Below, in pieces: positions 6,689 to 10,003 of a stretch of DNA of 10,003 bases. A program made the position numbers and the translations under genes. Origin of the DNA: Candidatus Omnitrophota bacterium. Lineage in GTDB: Bacteria > Omnitrophota > Gorgyraeia > Aquiviventales > Aquiviventaceae. Under the pieces are notes generated by a model that did not search any database, had not been told where the DNA came from, and saw only the letters and a program-made list of their open reading frames with translations. How positions within the stretch are numbered: the stretch's first letter is position 1; every line of letters starts with the position of its first letter. The stretch lies in contig JACQRE010000123.1 in assembly GCA_016206585.1 (NCBI GenBank), forward strand, positions 1 through 10,003, in the 5' to 3' direction.

Positions 6689-7234
6689 TTACGAGAAGGC
6701 GACCTTGGGCGCCTTCGCTTCCTCGGCGGCATCGAGCTGGAAGAACTCCTTGGGGGTGAAGCCGCCCAGCTGGGCGACCAGCCGGTCCGGCAGCACGGAG
6801 AGCTTCGTGTTGTAGTCGCGCACGACCGCGTTGTAGTAGCGGCGCGCGCTCTGCACCGCCTCTTCGATCTGGGTCAGCGACTGCTGCAGGCCCATGAAGT
6901 TCTCGTTGGCGCGCAGCTGCGGGTACTGCTCGGCCACGGCAAACAGGCTTTTCAGCGCGCCGGTCAGCATCCCCTCGGCCGCCTCCTTGTCCTTGGGCCC
7001 GGCGGCCTGCATGGCGCGGGAGCGCGCCTCGGTCACCTGGATGAACACCTGCTGCTCGTGCGCCGCGTAGCCCTTCACCGTCTCGACCAGGTTCGGGATG
7101 AGATCGTAGCGCCGCTTGAGCTGCACGTTGATGTCCGACCAGGCGCCGTCCCCCCGCACCCGCAGCTGGATCAATCCATTGTAGATCACGACCGCCCACA
7201 CGGCGAGTGCGATGAGCACGGCGAGAAGCCACAT
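6689..7234 (-). CDS. lemA: LemA family protein
   Basis: LemA proteins are small membrane-anchored helical proteins of unknown biochemical role with an N-terminal transmembrane segment. This one has 181 residues, as usual. The N-terminal segment (2-18) is hydrophobic, followed by YNGLIQL (18-24). The family core AWSDINVQLKRRYDLIPNLV lies at 31-50 and continues as ETVKGYAAHEQQVF (51-64). Later landmarks are AEQYPQLRANENFMGLQQSL (101-120), ARRYYNAVVRDYN (130-142), and the C-terminal FTPKEFFQLD (159-168), where LemA proteins commonly have an F..K..F.. ending. The ATG at 7234 is preceded by the best Shine-Dalgarno in the window. LemA and DUF2207 genes are frequently neighbours in bacteria, and here they are 10 nt apart, so they probably work together at the envelope. 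Confidence 0.94.
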   Translation of the reverse strand: MWLLAVLIALAVWAVVIYNGLIQLRVRGDGAWSDINVQLKRRYDLIPNLVETVKGYAAHEQQVFIQVTEARSRAMQAAGPKDKEAAEGMLTGALKSLFAVAEQYPQLRANENFMGLQQSLTQIEEAVQSARRYYNAVVRDYNTKLSVLPDRLVAQLGGFTPKEFFQLDAAEEAKAPKVAFS

Positions 7235-7240
7235 CCTCGT

Positions 7241-7249
7241 CCTCCTCTC
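7241..7249 (-). promoter_or_regulatory. Strong Shine-Dalgarno for lemA
   Basis: On the minus strand GAGAGGAGG ends six nt before the lemA ATG at 7234. It contains the full AGGAGG core (7241-7246), whereas most genes here have weak or no recognisable site. This suggests that lemA is a fresh, efficient translation entry point after the nth gene rather than a coupled one. Confidence 0.75.
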
Positions 7250-7270
7250 TTATCTTAGCTGCGAACCCTC

Positions 7271-7292
7271 GTAGGATAGGCGTTTATCCTAC
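7271..7292. repeat. Perfect 8-bp inverted repeat in the nth-lemA gap
   Basis: gtaggata (7271-7278) and tatcctac (7285-7292) are exact reverse complements around a 6-base loop, lying inside the 77-nt gap between the nth stop (7312) and the lemA start (7234). As RNA it would form an 8-bp stem. No U-run follows it on either strand, so it is not a convincing intrinsic terminator. It could be a regulator-binding palindrome, an mRNA-processing or stabilising hairpin, or the remnant of a small repeat element. Confidence 0.65.
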
Positions 7293-7311
7293 TCGATCTA
7301 CCAAAACCCGT

Positions 7312-7962
7312 CTACCGCGAACGGATGACGCCGCGCTGGGCGCACGGCCCCTCGAGCGGGCAGCGGCTGCACCAAGGCGAGGTGGGGTGGCACAGGTGCT
7401 GGCCGAACGTGACGAGCAGGTCGTTGTAGCGCTGCCAGTGGCGGCGCGGCAGGAGACGCCGCAGCGCCATCTCGGTGCGCTCCGGTGTCGTCGTGCGGAC
7501 GTACCCCCAGCGGTTGCTGATGCGGTGGACGTGCGTGTCCACGCAGATGCCGTCCCGGCGGAAGGCCAGCGTGATCACGAGGTTCGCCGTCTTGCGCCCC
7601 ACCCCCTTGATGGTCAGCAGCTCCTCCAGCGTGTCGGGCACGCGGCCGCCGTAGCGCGCAAGGAGCGTCCGGCAGACGGCGCGCAGCGTCCGGGCCTTCG
7701 TGCGGTAGAAGCCGACCGGATAGATCAGCCGCTCGATCCGCCGGACGTCCAGTGCGAGCAGCTGCCGCGGGCTGCGCGCGACGCGGAAGAGGCGCTCCGA
7801 GGCGGCGCGCGTCGTCGCGTCCTTCGTCCGCAGGCTCAGCAGGCAGCTGATCAGGGTGGTGAAGGGGTCGGTCCGGTAGCGGCCGACGACCGGCTCCTCC
7901 CACTGCCGGATCAGCCGCGCGAGGGTCCGGAGGACCGCATCGATATTCCGGTTCGTCACCAT
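7312..7962 (-). CDS. nth: Endonuclease III (base-excision DNA glycosylase / AP lyase)
   Basis: Nth removes oxidised pyrimidines from DNA and cleaves the abasic site. The 216-residue length matches the family (E. coli 211). The helix-hairpin-helix LTIKGVGRKTANLVI lies at 116-130 with the catalytic Lys124. The catalytic Asp142 is in CVDTHVHRISNRWGY (140-154). The 4Fe-4S ligands Cys191, Cys198, Cys201 and Cys207 keep the exact C-x6-C-x2-C-x5-C spacing. All these positions are offset by +4 from E. coli Nth, which supports the ATG at 7962. Both residues that wedge into DNA at the lesion in the bacterial enzyme differ: E. coli Gln41 corresponds to Arg45 (LLSLRTKD) and Leu81 to Phe85 (PVGFYRTKA). 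The start lies 24 nt after the trpC stop with only a weak AGG upstream, so readthrough from the trp genes is likely. Confidence 0.96.
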   Translation of the reverse strand: MVTNRNIDAVLRTLARLIRQWEEPVVGRYRTDPFTTLISCLLSLRTKDATTRAASERLFRVARSPRQLLALDVRRIERLIYPVGFYRTKARTLRAVCRTLLARYGGRVPDTLEELLTIKGVGRKTANLVITLAFRRDGICVDTHVHRISNRWGYVRTTTPERTEMALRRLLPRRHWQRYNDLLVTFGQHLCHPTSPWCSRCPLEGPCAQRGVIRSR

Positions 7963-7986
7963 GCCATATACCTATACGCGGGCGCG

Positions 7987-8766
7987 TCACCAGATGCCGG
8001 TGAACAGCTCGCGGATTTTGGCGGCCGGGTCGGGCGCCACCATGAGCGCTTCACCGATGAGTGCTGCGTGGACCCCCAGCCGCTGCATCCGCTGGAGATC
8101 CTCGGGCGTCTGGAGGCCGCTTTCGGCGACGATCACCTTCCCGGCGGGGATCTTGGGCACTAGCTGCTCGGTCAGTGTGGGATCGATCTGGAACGTGCGC
8201 AGGTCGCGGTGGTTGATGCCGATCACCGCCGCCCCCGCGCTGAGGGCCAGCTTCAGCTCGCCCTCGGAGTGCACCTCAACGAGCGGCTCGATCCCCAGCT
8301 GGTCCGCCACCTGCATGCAGGCGGTCAGGGCCTCCTCGGTGAGGATCCGCACGATGAGCAGCACCGCATCCGCTTCGTAGAGCACCGCTTCATAGATCTG
8401 GTACGGATCGATCACGAAGTCCTTGCGCAGCGCGGGGATCTCCGTGAACTGCTTCACGTCGCGCAGGAAGTCGAGCTGACCGCCGAAGTAGTACGCATCG
8501 GTCAAGACGGAGAGCGCTCCCGCCCCCGCCTCCTCCATCGTCTGCGCGAGGCTGACCGGGTCGAACCGCTCGCGCAGCATCCCCCGCGAGGGCGACCGCC
8601 GCTTGAGCTCCGCGATGAGGGAGAGCTTGCCGGGCACGTGGATGGCCCGGCGGAAGTTGCGCTCCACGACCCGCCGCTGCGCCCGCTCCTTGAGCTCCTC
8701 GAGGGAGAGCCGGTTCTTGGCCTCCTCGACCTCCTGCTGCTTGGTCATCACGATCTCATCGAGCAT
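7987..8766 (-). CDS. trpC: Indole-3-glycerol phosphate synthase
   Basis: TrpC closes the ring of carboxyphenylamino-deoxyribulose phosphate to give indole-3-glycerol phosphate, the penultimate stage of tryptophan synthesis. The 259-residue protein is a single TIM barrel without a TrpF fusion. The catalytic and binding set known from Sulfolobus IGPS is complete: Glu53 and Lys55 in IAELKRRSPS (51-60), Lys115 in LRKDF (113-117), Glu164 in LVEVH (162-166), Asn185 and Arg187 in GINHRDL (183-189), and Glu215 and Ser216 in VAESGL (213-218). Other landmarks are SVLTDAYYFGG (86-96) and the phosphate-site region IGEALM (237-242). The ATG at 8766 overlaps the end of trpD by 11 nt. A second Met at residue 7 is a less likely start. 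Confidence 0.97.
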   Translation of the reverse strand: MLDEIVMTKQQEVEEAKNRLSLEELKERAQRRVVERNFRRAIHVPGKLSLIAELKRRSPSRGMLRERFDPVSLAQTMEEAGAGALSVLTDAYYFGGQLDFLRDVKQFTEIPALRKDFVIDPYQIYEAVLYEADAVLLIVRILTEEALTACMQVADQLGIEPLVEVHSEGELKLALSAGAAVIGINHRDLRTFQIDPTLTEQLVPKIPAGKVIVAESGLQTPEDLQRMQRLGVHAALIGEALMVAPDPAAKIRELFTGIW

Positions 8767-9751
8767 GCCGGCTGACCTCCCTCACCCGCTCCAACACCCG
8801 CATGGCCGACCCCGACGCGATCGCGTCGTTCGCCTGCACGATCCCCTCCGGGATCGTGCGCGCCCGGCCGGCCACGTAGATCGCACAGCCGGCGTTCACC
8901 GCCACGAGATCGCGCATGGCCGACGGCGTCCCGTTGAGAATCTCCAGGGCGATACGGGCGTTCTGCGGCGCATCGCCTCCGCGCAGCTGCGCGAGTGCGG
9001 CCCGCGGCACCCCCAGCTCCTCGGGGGCCAGCTGCCGCGCCGTCAGGCGGCCGTCGCGCAGTTCCACGGCATCGGTTTCCGTCGTCGTCGTCACCTCATC
9101 GAGCCCGTCGCGGCCGTGGACGACCAGGCCGCGGCGGATGCCCAGCCGCTGAAGCGCCTCCGCCATCGGGCGCAGCAGCCGCGGCTCGGCGACCCCCACC
9201 AGCTGGAACGTCAGCGGAGCGGGATTGGCCAGCGGCCCGATGAGGTTGAAGAGGGTGCGGATCTTCAGCTCCCTGCGGATGGGGGCCACCACGCTCATGG
9301 CCGGATGAAACGCCGGCGCAAAACAGAAGCCGAACCCGGCCTCTTCCACGCAGCGCGCGACGAGTGCGGGCGAGGCGTCGAGGTTGACGCCCAGCGCCTC
9401 CAGGAGGTCGGCGCTGCCGCAGCGGCTTGAGGCAGCACGGTTGCCGTGCTTGACGATCCGCACGCTAGCTGCGGCGGCCGCCAGCGCGGCGAGCGTCGAG
9501 ACGTTGATCGTCCCCTGCCCGTCGCCGCCGGTGCCGCAGGTGTCGCACAGCTCGCTGGGTTTCGACAGCGGCAGGGCCACCGCGTGCGCGCGCAGGACCC
9601 CCACCGCCGCGGCGATCTCCTCGGCAGTTTCGCCGCGGCGGGCCAGCGTCGTCAGGAACGCGCGGATCTCCTCCGCGGAGCTCTTCCCCTCCATGATGGC
9701 GCCGAGGACGCGCGTCATCTCCGCGGCGCTGAGTGGCTGTTCGAAGGGCAT
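8756..9751 (-). CDS. trpD: Anthranilate phosphoribosyltransferase
   Basis: TrpD joins anthranilate with PRPP to form phosphoribosyl-anthranilate, the second dedicated step of tryptophan synthesis. The 331 residues correspond to the stand-alone enzyme, with no fused TrpG domain. The PRPP-binding glycine loop CGTGGDG lies at 72-78, followed by NVSTLAALAAA (83-93), KHGNRAASSRCGSADLLEALG (101-121, anthranilate-binding region), RTLFNLIGPLANP (165-177) and HGRDGLDEVT (212-221), where Asp218 and Glu219 are the expected metal ligands. The start ATG at 9751 lies only two bases after the trpG stop, and the stop lies inside trpC, so trpG, trpD and trpC form one tightly coupled unit. No defect is visible. 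Confidence 0.97.
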   Translation of the reverse strand: MPFEQPLSAAEMTRVLGAIMEGKSSAEEIRAFLTTLARRGETAEEIAAAVGVLRAHAVALPLSKPSELCDTCGTGGDGQGTINVSTLAALAAAAASVRIVKHGNRAASSRCGSADLLEALGVNLDASPALVARCVEEAGFGFCFAPAFHPAMSVVAPIRRELKIRTLFNLIGPLANPAPLTFQLVGVAEPRLLRPMAEALQRLGIRRGLVVHGRDGLDEVTTTTETDAVELRDGRLTARQLAPEELGVPRAALAQLRGGDAPQNARIALEILNGTPSAMRDLVAVNAGCAIYVAGRARTIPEGIVQANDAIASGSAMRVLERVREVSRHAR

Positions 9752-9753
9752 GG

Positions 9754-10003
9754 CTACCGGCGGCGGCGGCGGAATGCGCGGGAGAGTGCCAGGAAGTTCT
9801 GCAACAGGTCTTTGCCCGCCGCCGTCAGGATGGACTCGGGATGGAACTGGACGCCAAAGACCGGCAGCCGCCGGTGCTGCAGCCCCATGATCTCCTGCTC
9901 GGCGGTCCAGGCGGTCACCCTCAGCGTCTCGGGGAGCGTCTCGCGCTTCACGATGAGCGAGTGGTAGCGCGTCGCCTCGAACGGGTTGGGCAGCCCCTGG
10001 AGC
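9754..10003 (-). CDS. trpG: Anthranilate synthase component II (glutamine amidotransferase), C-terminal part
   Basis: The gene enters from the right edge, so its N-terminal portion and nucleophilic cysteine are outside. The visible 82 residues begin LQGLPNPFEATRYHSLIV and continue through LPETLRVTAWT and IMGLQHRRLPVFGVQFHPES. The FHPES segment carries the His and Glu of the class I glutamine amidotransferase triad. The YHSL motif and GVQFHPESILT are typical of TrpG/PabA. The next gene, trpD, makes TrpG much more likely than PabA, although dual-function proteins exist. The partner TrpE would lie to the right of the window. The C-terminus ends in FRRRRR before a TAG stop. A short GTG-initiated reading at 9951 is only an internal part of this gene. 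Confidence 0.93.
   Translation of the reverse strand, partial: LQGLPNPFEATRYHSLIVKRETLPETLRVTAWTAEQEIMGLQHRRLPVFGVQFHPESILTAAGKDLLQNFLALSRAFRRRRR

Noticed and set aside
6679..6732. An upstream ATG at 6732 for the DUF2207 gene, adding an Arg-rich 18-residue N-terminus.
   Set aside because: It would overlap lemA by 44 nt, bury a clean signal peptide and has no well-spaced Shine-Dalgarno; the ATG at 6678 fits better.
7250..7262. TAAGAT on the minus strand upstream of lemA as a -10 box.
   Set aside because: The position 17 bp upstream holds CCTATC, which does not resemble TTGACA; not enough support.
7963..7986. AT-rich bases (TATAGGTATAT on the minus strand) before nth, considered as a -10 element.
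   Set aside because: No acceptable -35 box lies 16-18 bp upstream, so I do not call a promoter here.

Overview
This window comes from a high-GC bacterial chromosome. Every gene I can support lies on the minus strand, so transcription runs from the right edge (10003) to the left edge (1). There are thirteen protein genes, two of them cut by the window ends. Coding density is very high: most neighbours are separated by 0-24 nt or overlap by 1-11 nt. I see no tRNA, rRNA, CRISPR array, insertion sequence or phage gene. The organism is probably an envelope-rich (diderm) bacterium, because it carries a TIGR04073-type exosortase-associated secreted protein. A THEP1-family NTPase and an endonuclease III with archaeal-like wedge residues give a slight thermophile or archaeal flavour. 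Assignment to a deep lineage such as Omnitrophota, Methylomirabilota or Nitrospirota would be a guess.

Layout in transcription order. First comes a tryptophan-biosynthesis block: the C-terminal end of trpG (10003-9754), trpD (9751-8756) and trpC (8766-7987). Next is nth, DNA endonuclease III (7962-7312), 24 nt after trpC. A 77-nt gap with a perfect 8-bp inverted repeat and a strong Shine-Dalgarno leads into an envelope pair, lemA (7234-6689) and a DUF2207 membrane protein with a poly-glycine tail (6678-4936). Then follow radC (4924-4175), a TIGR04073 exosortase-associated protein (4175-3756), a THEP1-type NTPase with an extra C-terminal region (3740-3009), a five-helix EamA-type membrane protein (2986-2567), the ATPase ychF (2563-1469), and an ornithine cyclodeaminase / alanine dehydrogenase-like enzyme (1472-477).

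After a 149-nt gap, the left edge holds the first 109 codons of trpB (327-1). This gap contains a good sigma70-like promoter (TTGACA, 17 bp, TACCAT) almost touching the trpB start codon, and a perfect 13-bp tandem duplication just upstream of the -35 box.

How the genes fit together: TrpG, TrpD, TrpC and TrpB belong to one pathway (chorismate to tryptophan), but the pathway genes are split by nine genes of other functions and no trpF is seen between trpC and trpB. The intervening genes are mostly DNA maintenance (nth, radC), envelope (lemA, DUF2207, TIGR04073, EamA) and nucleotide-binding or housekeeping functions (THEP1, ychF). Their tight packing suggests one or a few long transcripts rather than a dedicated pathway. 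The most unusual items are the split trp locus, the almost leaderless trpB promoter with its tandem repeat, and the C-terminal extension of the THEP1 NTPase.
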